Assembly: GCF_011090385.1 (NCBI RefSeq)
Contig: NZ_SEWW01000009.1
Coordinates: 62,001-126,000 of the forward strand
Direction: 5' to 3'
DNA from: Aquirufa beregesia
Lineage (GTDB): Bacteria; Bacteroidota; Bacteroidia; Cytophagales; Spirosomataceae
DNA length: 64,000 nt
The translations under genes were made by a program, and so were the position numbers. Shown here one piece after another: positions 8,900 to 16,964 of this stretch. How positions within the stretch are numbered: position 1 is the first letter of the stretch; each line of letters starts with the position of its first letter. The notes beneath the pieces were generated by a model, which ran no database searches, had not been told where the DNA came from, and saw only the letters and a program-made list of their open reading frames with translations.

Positions 8900-10908
8900 T
8901 GAAATTACTCATTGCTTCTATCACCAGGATTTGTATTTTTTTGCTTATCCCTACACTTGCTTGGTCACAAACCAAGGATGAATTTTCGAATAAAACATTA
9001 GCGAATGTAGAAGTTCAAGCCTTTGAAAAGAAACGCAATCCACTTCGCTCTCCAGATGCCATTGTACTACTAGATTCCAGTAAACTTCTAGTAGGCAATG
9101 CCCTAAGTTTTTTACCCGCATTAAATTCCCAAGCAGGTATTCGTATGGAAGAACGCTCACCAGGTAGTTATCGTTTAGCCATCCGCGGTAGCTCGCTTCG
9201 TGCTCCCTTTGGAGTCCGAAACGTAAAAATATATTGGAACCAAATGTCCTTTACTGATGCGGGAAATAATTCCTATTTTTCCTTATTAGATCCTGAGCAA
9301 TTTCAACAAGTGGTAGTTTCCAAAGGACCTAGCGGTGGTCTTTATGGAGCAGGAACTGGTGGTGTCTTGCTACTTTCTAGTCAGGCATACCGTGCCCCTT
9401 CAGTTCAGCATCAAGAAATTGTTCATTCCTTAGGTGGATACAAACAATCGTGGGATATCCGATTGGGAAAGCCAACAAGCTCCCACCGCTTTTATACCTC
9501 ATTTTGGCAACAAAAAGGATACCGAGATCAATCTGCCATGAAAAAGCAATGGTTTTCTTATGAGTGGAATAAAAGTTTTGGTACCACAGGTGCGATTAAT
9601 TTAATTGCCTATTATGGAGATTTAGCCTATCAAACTCCAGGTGGATTAACCTTAAAGCAATACCAAGAAAACCCTACTCAAGCCAGGCCAGCGGCAGGAA
9701 TCAACAAAGGAGCCGTAGAACAAATGGCTACGTTTAAGTTGAAAAGTTATTTTGTAGGTGCTCATATCTCCAATGCTTGGAATTCGAACTGGGCTTGGGA
9801 TGCGATTCACGCAGTCCAAGTGAATAGCATAGAAAACCCAACCATTCGAAATTATGAGTTTAGGGAAGAGCCCAACCTAAATAACCGAGGTGTCATTCAT
9901 TATAAACAAGCAGCTGGAAAAGGACAATTTACTTGGGATTTGGGATATGAATTTCAAGTGGGGCAATTTGATAGCCGAACTTATGGCAATCGAAAAGGAG
10001 TGAAAGATACCTTACAATTTGAGCAAAATACCCGGGTACAACAAGGTGGTATTTTCACCCAGTTGGAATATGATGGCATAAAAAACTGGGCTTTTACTTT
10101 AGCAGGTAGTTACAATAAACTCTGGACCGAATTCCAATCCAGCGAAGGTATTTTTTCTCCAAGATTAGCCATTGTAAGAAAATTGGGAGCTAATCAGCAT
10201 ATTGTAGCCAAAGTAGCTCATGGATTTTCTCCTCCTAGCATAGCTGAAATCAGACCTTCAACCAATGTCATCAATCGTTCGTTGAGAGCAGAAAAAGGCT
10301 GGAATTATGAACTTAGTTATCGAGGATGGATTCCTTCCTCTAATTTAACTTGGGATCTAAGTCTATACCAATTCAATTTGGACGAAACCATTGTATTGAG
10401 AAGAGCCGCCGACGGAGCTGATTTTTATGACAATGTAGGAAAAACGACCCAACAAGGGATGGAATTAAGTTTACAATGGACTGCATCCTCTTACCTGCAA
10501 GTACTTTCTGCGACCACTTGGCAAAACTTTAGATTCACCGATTACAGTAGCGCAGGAAAAAGTTTTAACGGCAATTTCTTAACAGGAACCAGTCCATTCC
10601 AACAATCCCTACTTTTTGTTTGGAAATTATTACCCGGTTTAAGCTGGAATCAGCAATTCTTAATGACTGACTATGTATATCTGAACGACGCCAATACAGA
10701 CATCCTTCCTTCCAGTCGAGTTTGGAATAGTAAGATCTCCTACCGAAAAAACAGGACTAAATACACCTGGGAATTATGGCTAGCCGCTGATAACATCGGA
10801 AATGAAAAGTACAGCGCTGGGCCCGACTTAAATGCGATAGGTGCCAGGTATTACAATGCATCACCTGGAAGAAATTTCTCAGGAGGCCTTACATTGAACT
10901 TCTTTTAA
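8899..10908 (+). CDS. TonB-dependent outer-membrane receptor
   Basis: 669 residues. A signal peptide (about 1-23, ending AWSQ) is followed by a plug domain (about 40-165) with AIRGSSLRAPFGVRNVK and KGPSGGLYGAGTGGVLL, then a long beta-barrel ending in Phe. These receptors import ligands such as siderophores, vitamins or oligosaccharides with energy from TonB-ExbBD. There is no N-terminal CarboxypepD_reg domain and no SusD-like partner, so it is not a SusC-type glycan receptor. The partner gene just upstream overlaps it by one base. Substrate unknown. Confidence 0.9.
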   Translation: MKLLIASITRICIFLLIPTLAWSQTKDEFSNKTLANVEVQAFEKKRNPLRSPDAIVLLDSSKLLVGNALSFLPALNSQAGIRMEERSPGSYRLAIRGSSLRAPFGVRNVKIYWNQMSFTDAGNNSYFSLLDPEQFQQVVVSKGPSGGLYGAGTGGVLLLSSQAYRAPSVQHQEIVHSLGGYKQSWDIRLGKPTSSHRFYTSFWQQKGYRDQSAMKKQWFSYEWNKSFGTTGAINLIAYYGDLAYQTPGGLTLKQYQENPTQARPAAGINKGAVEQMATFKLKSYFVGAHISNAWNSNWAWDAIHAVQVNSIENPTIRNYEFREEPNLNNRGVIHYKQAAGKGQFTWDLGYEFQVGQFDSRTYGNRKGVKDTLQFEQNTRVQQGGIFTQLEYDGIKNWAFTLAGSYNKLWTEFQSSEGIFSPRLAIVRKLGANQHIVAKVAHGFSPPSIAEIRPSTNVINRSLRAEKGWNYELSYRGWIPSSNLTWDLSLYQFNLDETIVLRRAADGADFYDNVGKTTQQGMELSLQWTASSYLQVLSATTWQNFRFTDYSSAGKSFNGNFLTGTSPFQQSLLFVWKLLPGLSWNQQFLMTDYVYLNDANTDILPSSRVWNSKISYRKNRTKYTWELWLAADNIGNEKYSAGPDLNAIGARYYNASPGRNFSGGLTLNFF

Positions 10909-11652
10909 TTAAGACGGACGAGTAAAATTCAACTTCTCCATTAATTCACTAGCATGTGAATCACTTACAGGTATCTCAAAAGTACCTATTTTGATTCGTT
11001 GCTGTTTGATGGACTCAATTTTCCTCATGTTGACAATAAAGGACTTGTGAACGCGCATAAATTGATGATTGGCCACTTTTGCTTCAATGGACTTCATGGT
11101 TAGCTTCGTCAAGATAGGCCTTTTCTCACCTTCCAAATAGATTTTCACGTAGTCTTTCAATCCTTCGATATGCGTGATTTGAGGGATAGAAATACGAACC
11201 AAAGCATACTCTACATTCACAAAAAAGAAATCCTCTTGAGGAAGCTCGGGACTGGCAGCTTTAGGACTAGTTTCTAATTTACTTTTCTTACTTTGAAATA
11301 ACTCCAAAGCCTTATGCGCTGCTAAACTAAATCGCTCAATACTAACTGGTTTCATCAAATAATCGACCACGTCCAACTCATAACTCTCCACGGCATAATG
11401 ATCATAGGCTGTGACAAGTATGGTTAAAGGCTTTTCTTTCAATGTTTGTAAAAACTGAGTACCTAACATACCCGGCATTTGGATATCCAGAAAGATTAAA
11501 TCAACGGTTTGCGTTTGTAAAACTTCCATCGCTTCAAAGGCATTTTTGCATGATGCCACCAAATGCAAGAAAGGCAATTGTCTGACATTCTCTTCCAATA
11601 ACTTTCTGCCCATGTTTTCATCATCGACAACAATACAATGTAACTTTTCCAT
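10909..11652 (-). CDS. LytTR-family response regulator
   Basis: 247 residues: receiver domain (about 4-118) with phosphoacceptor Asp56 in DLIFLDIQMPGM, and a C-terminal LytTR DNA-binding domain (about 140-245) with MRVHKSFIVNMRKIESI. It lies 3 bp downstream of the sensor kinase gene, forming a classic LytS/LytR-like pair. Its stop codon abuts, with no spacing, the stop of the converging TonB receptor gene. Target genes are not evident; the adjacent receptor and the downstream exported protein are candidates. Confidence 0.92.
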   Translation of the reverse strand: MEKLHCIVVDDENMGRKLLEENVRQLPFLHLVASCKNAFEAMEVLQTQTVDLIFLDIQMPGMLGTQFLQTLKEKPLTILVTAYDHYAVESYELDVVDYLMKPVSIERFSLAAHKALELFQSKKSKLETSPKAASPELPQEDFFFVNVEYALVRISIPQITHIEGLKDYVKIYLEGEKRPILTKLTMKSIEAKVANHQFMRVHKSFIVNMRKIESIKQQRIKIGTFEIPVSDSHASELMEKLNFTRPS

Positions 11653-11655
11653 AGC

Positions 11656-12717
11656 TTATAATTTATGCAATTTCAACCTTAGTCCAACTTTAAAGTCCTT
11701 TTCTAAATCCTCAATGACTAACACATGTCTTCCTTGATAGAGTAATTCCAAACGTCGACGAACATTTTTCAAACCTATGCCTGAACTCTCATCCTTTACA
11801 TTGGGATCATGATCTCCTTTTTTATTTTCTACTTTAAAATCCAAAATACCATCTTCAATCCCAAAACTAATTTTGATTACAGGGTCAACCACAAATCCAA
11901 CCCCATGTTTAAAAGCATTTTCTACAAAAGGAATCAATAGCATCGGTTCAATGATGCAATTATTCACTTTTCCAATTACCTCAAACTCAATCTTCACATC
12001 ATCATCAAAACGCATTTTTTGCAAATCAATGTAATTCTTTAAGTACTCCAATTCCTTGTTCAATGGTATCATGGATTGATCCGAATCATACAACATATAG
12101 CGCATTAAATTCGACAACCGAATAGTGACATCCTCGGCTTGTTTATCGGCTTTGGTACGTATCAAATACACGATACTATTTAACACATTGAAGATAAAAT
12201 GGGGGGAAATTTGAGACCGTAGAAAAGATAATTCCGACTTCATTTGCTCATTTTTCGACTCTTCATTTCTCGCTTCAATGGTAATGAATTCCAATAACAA
12301 ACCATAAGTAGAGGCAATTCCAGTAATCATGATCAAAGGAAAAAAGCCCTTCAAAGTTGGCCATTCCAAAGCCCTATCGTCAAAAGGCAATACATAAGCC
12401 ATGACGAAATACTGAATAAACCAAAAGGAAATCACTAATAAAATAACGGATACGATGTAGGAGAACACGCCGCCTTGCCTAAATACAACGGGTATCAACA
12501 CTAAAGTAATGGTATAGAACAAGGGCACTACGGTGCAAATTTCCACCCAAATATGCTCTGTGAATTCCGGGTTTTGATGCGGGTGAGGATGATCATTGGA
12601 GTGCGACTGGTGCACAGGACTTAATAAGGGTAAACCTATCCACAAGCCCCATAAAATGAGGTTGAAGAGTATTTTAAAAGTTCGTTGAGATTTAGGTTGT
12701 AATAAAGCCTTCCACAT
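11656..12717 (-). CDS. Sensor histidine kinase (His_kinase/LytS-like)
   Basis: 353 residues with four predicted membrane helices in residues 14-145 and a short His-rich loop (HSNDHPHPHQNP, about 39-50) between the first two, which could bind metal (inference). The kinase region is of the His_kinase (PF06580) type: phosphoacceptor His173 in SQISPHFIFNVLN, an N-box FVENAFKHG and a G-box SSGIGLKNVRRRL. It would autophosphorylate in response to an unknown signal and pass phosphate to the LytTR regulator encoded 3 bp downstream. Confidence 0.92.
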   Translation of the reverse strand: MWKALLQPKSQRTFKILFNLILWGLWIGLPLLSPVHQSHSNDHPHPHQNPEFTEHIWVEICTVVPLFYTITLVLIPVVFRQGGVFSYIVSVILLVISFWFIQYFVMAYVLPFDDRALEWPTLKGFFPLIMITGIASTYGLLLEFITIEARNEESKNEQMKSELSFLRSQISPHFIFNVLNSIVYLIRTKADKQAEDVTIRLSNLMRYMLYDSDQSMIPLNKELEYLKNYIDLQKMRFDDDVKIEFEVIGKVNNCIIEPMLLIPFVENAFKHGVGFVVDPVIKISFGIEDGILDFKVENKKGDHDPNVKDESSGIGLKNVRRRLELLYQGRHVLVIEDLEKDFKVGLRLKLHKL

Positions 12718-12736
12718 AATCGTGATATATTCCTTA

Positions 12737-12744
12737 CAAAGCTA
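12737..12744 (-). promoter_or_regulatory. -7 promoter element for the two-component operon
   Basis: TAGCTTTG on the minus strand matches TANNTTTG, 20-27 bp upstream of the sensor kinase ATG. No -33 TTG at consensus spacing was seen. Confidence 0.35.
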
Positions 12745-12948
12745 GCCAATCTGCATCAAATTAGAAATCCACTCTTCTACCAAGTAAAATGCATCGACGA
12801 ATAAACGAATTTCGACTTCTAAAGAAAATATCCACACTTATCGACAAAATAGGGGTATACATCCTCCTTTCATCTAGGCTAATCGAATATAAAATTTTAG
12901 ATCAAAAATGCTTTCTACTTTCGTTCCATCATTACAAACCACCATTAT

Positions 12949-13623
12949 ATGAAACTTTATTCAATCCGCCCCTTACTATTCTGTTTCTCCCTATTCCTAT
13001 CAAATATTGTCTTGGCTCAAACAACTCTATCTGCACAAGATAGAAAAGAAAGCAAAGATGCATCCGAAAGCAAAACTTTATTTAAAGGAGGCTCCTCTCC
13101 TAAAATTAAAAGTTTTGGTTTATCCTTTTCACCCCTTGTCCAATTTGGACAATTGGGCCCTCAGCAAGGTGGTATATTGGCCTTGCATCTCAACAACAAA
13201 TGGGAAATTGGTGCTAGCTTTTTAGGAAGTATGCGCCACAGAAATGAAATTTATTCCAATGATTTAAGACAAAATTTCTCCGCTTTATCCTTGGCTTACA
13301 CACCCAATGCAAATAAATTAGTTCATTTAAGTTTTCCGTTGATGATTGGAGTAATTCGGTATCAAGACGAAACTATCTTAGCTAGCATGTCTGGCTCGGG
13401 TGGACGATTTGATAATTTTTATTGGAGAAATGGACGAAATGCTTTTGGCTTACAACCTGGAATCAATGCTGAATTAAATGTGCATAAATACATTCGTTTA
13501 TTTGCTGGAGCTAATTACCGATTAGCAATTGGAAATGACGAGCTACCAGAACTATCTGGACTTTCGGGTCAAATAGGATTAAAAGTGGGATTCTTTAATC
13601 ATAAGATTCCCAGTAAAAAATAA
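12949..13623 (+). CDS. Exported outer-membrane-like protein, function unknown
   Basis: 224 residues with a Sec signal peptide (about 1-24, ending VLAQ), a charged Ser/Lys-rich linker (about 25-50), then glycine- and aromatic-rich strands resembling a small outer-membrane barrel. It is divergent from the LytTR two-component operon and followed by a strong terminator, so it is probably monocistronic. No named family recognised. Control by the adjacent regulator is possible but not shown. Confidence 0.65.
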   Translation: MKLYSIRPLLFCFSLFLSNIVLAQTTLSAQDRKESKDASESKTLFKGGSSPKIKSFGLSFSPLVQFGQLGPQQGGILALHLNNKWEIGASFLGSMRHRNEIYSNDLRQNFSALSLAYTPNANKLVHLSFPLMIGVIRYQDETILASMSGSGGRFDNFYWRNGRNAFGLQPGINAELNVHKYIRLFAGANYRLAIGNDELPELSGLSGQIGLKVGFFNHKIPSKK

Positions 13624-13640
13624 TCTGCTCTCTGTACAAA

Positions 13641-13670
13641 AAAAGGCGAACCAATGGTTCGCCTTTTTTT
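13641..13670. terminator. Bidirectional intrinsic terminator
   Basis: Perfect 9-bp stem AGGCGAACC / GGTTCGCCT around the loop AAT, with an A-run before and a T-run after, so it can stop transcription from both sides: the exported protein gene (plus) and the nuo operon (minus). Confidence 0.88.
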
Positions 13671-13676
13671 ATCGTG

Positions 13677-13700
13677 TGTCCCGTCCTAAAATAGGTTGAC
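13677..13700. repeat. Insertion-sequence-end-like motif, copy 1
   Basis: Begins TGTCCCGTCCT and ends GGTTGAC; a second copy with the same 11-nt start and a TTGAC end is at 60460-60483. It lies between the terminator and the 3' end of nuoJ, with no transposase gene nearby. TGT...ACA-type tips are common for IS inverted repeats, but IS identity is inference. Confidence 0.5.
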
Positions 13701-13718
13701 TCAGTGTCAATATATTTC

Positions 13719-14234
13719 TTAAAAGTTTCTCTCTCCTGCTTCCCTTTTACCTAACAGCACTGCACCTACCATGGCTACAAAGAACAAGATCGAAACCAAT
13801 TCAAATGGAAGTAAAAACTCTCCGTATAGTACTTGACCTAGGTTTTCGACCATACCTGTCTGTGAGTTAAATTTCTCCAAGGCAGGACCAGGAATGGTAT
13901 TTTTACGAATGATCGCAATAAGGATCACCAATAAGGTCCCTGCCACTACGGAACCCGCTAATTTGGTTAATGAACTCTTGGATTCAGGTATGTTTTTCTT
14001 TAAATCAAACATCATAATCACAAACAAGAATAATACCATGATGGCTCCTGCATAGACGATGATGTTTACCGCCATCAAAAACTGAGCGTTCAGCAAAACA
14101 TAATGAGCTGAAATACAGAAAAAGGTAAATACTAAATATAAGACGCTGTGGATGGGATTTTTAGAAATAATCACCATCAGCGCACTCAATAAAGTCAAGG
14201 CCGATAAAAAGTACCAAATATTAGAAATCTCCAT
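13719..14234 (-). CDS. nuoJ: NADH-quinone oxidoreductase subunit J
   Basis: 171 residues from the ATG at 14234; a TTG further upstream would overlap nuoI and is less likely. Five hydrophobic helices with the family pattern VYAGAIMVLFLFVIMMFDL in the third helix and a C-terminal FVAMVGAVLLGKR helix. It is a membrane-arm subunit of complex I. It is the last nuo gene here: the usual next genes nuoK, L, M and N are absent, and a terminator lies about 50 bp downstream. Confidence 0.93.
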   Translation of the reverse strand: MEISNIWYFLSALTLLSALMVIISKNPIHSVLYLVFTFFCISAHYVLLNAQFLMAVNIIVYAGAIMVLFLFVIMMFDLKKNIPESKSSLTKLAGSVVAGTLLVILIAIIRKNTIPGPALEKFNSQTGMVENLGQVLYGEFLLPFELVSILFFVAMVGAVLLGKREAGERNF

Positions 14235-14242
14235 AATCCTAT

Positions 14243-14761
14243 TTATTTCCAACCATCGCGTAAATAGCGATGATCCATTTTTTCAACTAATTTATCTTTA
14301 CCCCAAATTACCTCATCACGTTGATGGAATACGGGTACCATCGTGTCATGCCGTAAGAAAATAGCCTCTTTAGGACAAGCTTCTTCACATAAGCCACAGA
14401 AAATACAACGCAGCATATTGACCTCATATACTTTGGCATATTTCTCCTCTCGGTATAACGTTTCCTCTCCTGCTTTTCTTTCCTCTGCTACCATAGAAAT
14501 AGCTTCCGCTGGACAAGCCACAGCGCAAAGTCCACAAGCGGTACAACGCTCTGCTCCTGCCTCATCACGCTTTAAAATATGTTGGCCACGGTACACTGGA
14601 CCTAAATAGCGTGTTTGCTCAGGATAACGAATTGTTACAGGCTTCGAAAAGAAGTGTTTTAAGGTAGTGGCCATACCCCCTACAATGGCAGGTAAGTACA
14701 TGCGCTCAGCTAGGGTCATTTCCCCTTGCTCCAACACCTTGGTTTTATTGCTTAATTTCAT
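14243..14761 (-). CDS. nuoI: NADH-quinone oxidoreductase subunit I
   Basis: 172 residues with two [4Fe-4S] ferredoxin motifs: Cys73-76-79-83 (CTACGLCAVACP) and Cys119-122-125-129 (CIFCGLCEEACP). These carry clusters N6a and N6b, linking the peripheral arm to NuoB. An N-terminal extension precedes the first motif. It lies 4 bp after nuoH. Confidence 0.95.
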   Translation of the reverse strand: MKLSNKTKVLEQGEMTLAERMYLPAIVGGMATTLKHFFSKPVTIRYPEQTRYLGPVYRGQHILKRDEAGAERCTACGLCAVACPAEAISMVAEERKAGEETLYREEKYAKVYEVNMLRCIFCGLCEEACPKEAIFLRHDTMVPVFHQRDEVIWGKDKLVEKMDHRYLRDGWK

Positions 14762-14765
14762 ATAC

Positions 14766-15890
14766 CTAAGCTATTTTTTTCTTTACTAATAATTGATCAT
14801 ACACGAACAAAGCCGCGATTAACACCACCAATCCAGCGATGGATACCATAAATGGTTTTCCTACCAAAATACCAAAGCCTGTGACAACCACATTGTACAT
14901 GGCTAATGGAATCAAACCTGTCCAACCTAAGTTCATCAATTGGTCATAACGGAATCTTGGGATGGTCCAACGTACCCACATGAATACAAATACAAAACCT
15001 AAGGACTTGCCAATCAAAGCACCCACACCCACAAAACTGGCCACATTACTTCCAAACTGCTGAGTAACGAACTCGACGCCTGGATAATCATAACCCCCAA
15101 AATATAAAGTTGCCATCACCGCTCCTGAAATGAACATGTTGATATACTCAGCAAATAAGTAAAACCCTAATTTCATGGATGAATACTCGGTATGGTAGCC
15201 CCCAATTAATTCTGTCTCACATTCTGGTAAATCAAATGGCGTACGATTACACTCAGCAAAGGCACAAATAATAAAAATTAGGAATCCTAAAGGCTGATAG
15301 AAAATATTCCAATGTCCATTTTGTTGCACTTCTACAATCTGTTTTGTCGATAAAGAACCCGTAATCATCAAAATAGTGATGATGGCCATTCCCATGGCCA
15401 ATTCATAAGAAATGTTTTGAGATGCAGCACGAATAGCTCCTAAAAGAGCAAATTTATTATTAGAAGCCCAGCCACCAATCATGATGCCATAAACCCCTAA
15501 AGATACTATTCCGAATACCCACAAAATACCGATGTTCACATCAATACCTTGTAAATCAAAAGTAGCTCCTCCAATGGTTACCGAATCACCAAAAGGAACC
15601 ACCGCTGAGGTCATCAAGGCAGTTAGCATGGATAAACAAGGTCCAGCGATGAACAACCATTTATTGGAATTTGCTGGAATAAAATCTTCCTTCATGAACA
15701 TCTTCACGGCATCTGCCAAAGGCTGCAAAATACCAAAAGGTCCTGCACGATCTGGACCAATACGGTCCTGCATGAACGCGGCAATCTTTCGTTCAAAATA
15801 AGTTGAATAAGCAGCAATCCCCAAGGTAATCGCAAATACGACTCCTACAATAATGGCTTTTGCTATAAAAACGGTATTAAGTAATTCCAT
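14766..15890 (-). CDS. nuoH: NADH-quinone oxidoreductase subunit H
   Basis: 374 residues, with about eight to nine membrane helices, as expected for NuoH. Recognised family stretches include QDRIGPDRAGPFGILQPLAD near the N-terminus and FAECNRTPFDLPECETELI, the conserved acidic loop at the quinone chamber. It is the heel subunit joining the peripheral and membrane arms. It follows nuoG with a 2-bp gap. Confidence 0.96.
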   Translation of the reverse strand: MELLNTVFIAKAIIVGVVFAITLGIAAYSTYFERKIAAFMQDRIGPDRAGPFGILQPLADAVKMFMKEDFIPANSNKWLFIAGPCLSMLTALMTSAVVPFGDSVTIGGATFDLQGIDVNIGILWVFGIVSLGVYGIMIGGWASNNKFALLGAIRAASQNISYELAMGMAIITILMITGSLSTKQIVEVQQNGHWNIFYQPLGFLIFIICAFAECNRTPFDLPECETELIGGYHTEYSSMKLGFYLFAEYINMFISGAVMATLYFGGYDYPGVEFVTQQFGSNVASFVGVGALIGKSLGFVFVFMWVRWTIPRFRYDQLMNLGWTGLIPLAMYNVVVTGFGILVGKPFMVSIAGLVVLIAALFVYDQLLVKKKIA

Positions 15891-15892
15891 AA

Positions 15893-16924
15893 TTATTTCT
15901 TTTCTGAACTGGGAAGACTCTTTTTAGCAGGTAAAAAACTACGATCACGATCATCATCAATCAGCTTATAAGCCAAAGCCGCTTGTTTGATTGAGAAGGA
16001 TGGTTGAATCAAATTAGCTCCGTATTTATTGGCTGAAATAACCGAATGACGCGCTATTTTAGTGGGTCCTTCAATCACCCAATCCGAGGTTTTTTTACGC
16101 TCGAAACGACAAGTATTACAAATGAATTCCTTCACTTCTCCCCACTCATTTTTACGTCCCGTTACCCGTATCACTTCATCTCCCCGATACCATAAAGTCA
16201 CATTTCCAGAGCATTTGTCGCAGTCGCAATGCGCATCTTCAGGTTTGGAGAACCAAACACGACTCTTGAATCGGTAGGTTCTATCCGTTAATGCTCCTAC
16301 TGGGCACACATCAATTACATTTCCCGAAAAATCATTGTCAATAGCCTTTTCAATGTAGGTACTAATCTCTGCGTGGTCACCACGGTGCATTACACCATGG
16401 ACACGGCCTTCGGTCAACTGATCTGCGGCATACACACAACGGTAACATAGAATACAACGATTCATGTTCAGTTTGATGTAAGGGCCTAAATCTACAGGCT
16501 CAAACGTATTTCTATCTTCGACTGTACGCGTGGAAGAAACTCCATGCTCGAAAGAGAAATCTTGTAAATGACATTCTCCAGCTTGATCACAAACAGGGCA
16601 ATCCAATGGGTGATTTAACAATAAAAACTCCACAATACCTTTTCTAGTCTCCAATACCTGCTCATTGATGGTATTTTCCACAATCATTCCATCTTGAACC
16701 GTTGTGATACAAGAAGGAACTAATTTAGGCATAGGACGAGGGTCCTTTTCAGAACCAGCCGTTACTTTCACTAAGCAACCGCGGCATTTACCCCCTGTTC
16801 CTTTCAAAGGCTCATAGTAACACATAGCAGGCGGAGCAATCTCTGGACCAATCATCCTTGCTGCCTGCATGATGGTAGTACCTGGTTCTACCTCTAAAGT
16901 GATGTTATCAATTGTTACTTTCAT
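15893..16924 (-). CDS. nuoG: NADH-quinone oxidoreductase subunit G, short form
   Basis: 343 residues, about half the length of proteobacterial NuoG. Cluster ligands are complete: [2Fe-2S] Cys35/47/50/72, [4Fe-4S] His105/Cys109/112/118, [4Fe-4S] Cys157/160/163/207, and a further Cys set (233/235/238/269 or 272) like the N7 motif that opens the molybdopterin domain. The molybdopterin-like domain itself is missing and the chain ends in a Lys/Ser-rich tail. Short NuoG proteins are known from Bacteroidota, so this looks like a lineage form and not a broken gene. It is separated from nuoF by a glycosyltransferase gene. Confidence 0.93.
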   Translation of the reverse strand: MKVTIDNITLEVEPGTTIMQAARMIGPEIAPPAMCYYEPLKGTGGKCRGCLVKVTAGSEKDPRPMPKLVPSCITTVQDGMIVENTINEQVLETRKGIVEFLLLNHPLDCPVCDQAGECHLQDFSFEHGVSSTRTVEDRNTFEPVDLGPYIKLNMNRCILCYRCVYAADQLTEGRVHGVMHRGDHAEISTYIEKAIDNDFSGNVIDVCPVGALTDRTYRFKSRVWFSKPEDAHCDCDKCSGNVTLWYRGDEVIRVTGRKNEWGEVKEFICNTCRFERKKTSDWVIEGPTKIARHSVISANKYGANLIQPSFSIKQAALAYKLIDDDRDRSFLPAKKSLPSSEKK

Positions 16925-16964
16925 TTTCTATTTTTAAGGGTTTTGGCCCTTGATCCATGTTCAA

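Noticed and set aside
12789-13043. 84-codon frame upstream of the exported protein gene
   Set aside because: Overlaps the start and signal peptide of the real gene in another frame and has no recognisable features.
15893-16924. nuoG as a truncated pseudogene
   Set aside because: Reading frame, start, stop and all cluster ligands are intact and short NuoG proteins are known in Bacteroidota.
16936-16951. Terminator between the inserted glycosyltransferase and nuoG
   Set aside because: AAGGG/CCCTT is only a 5-bp stem, and on the transcribed strand it is followed by A residues and not T residues.
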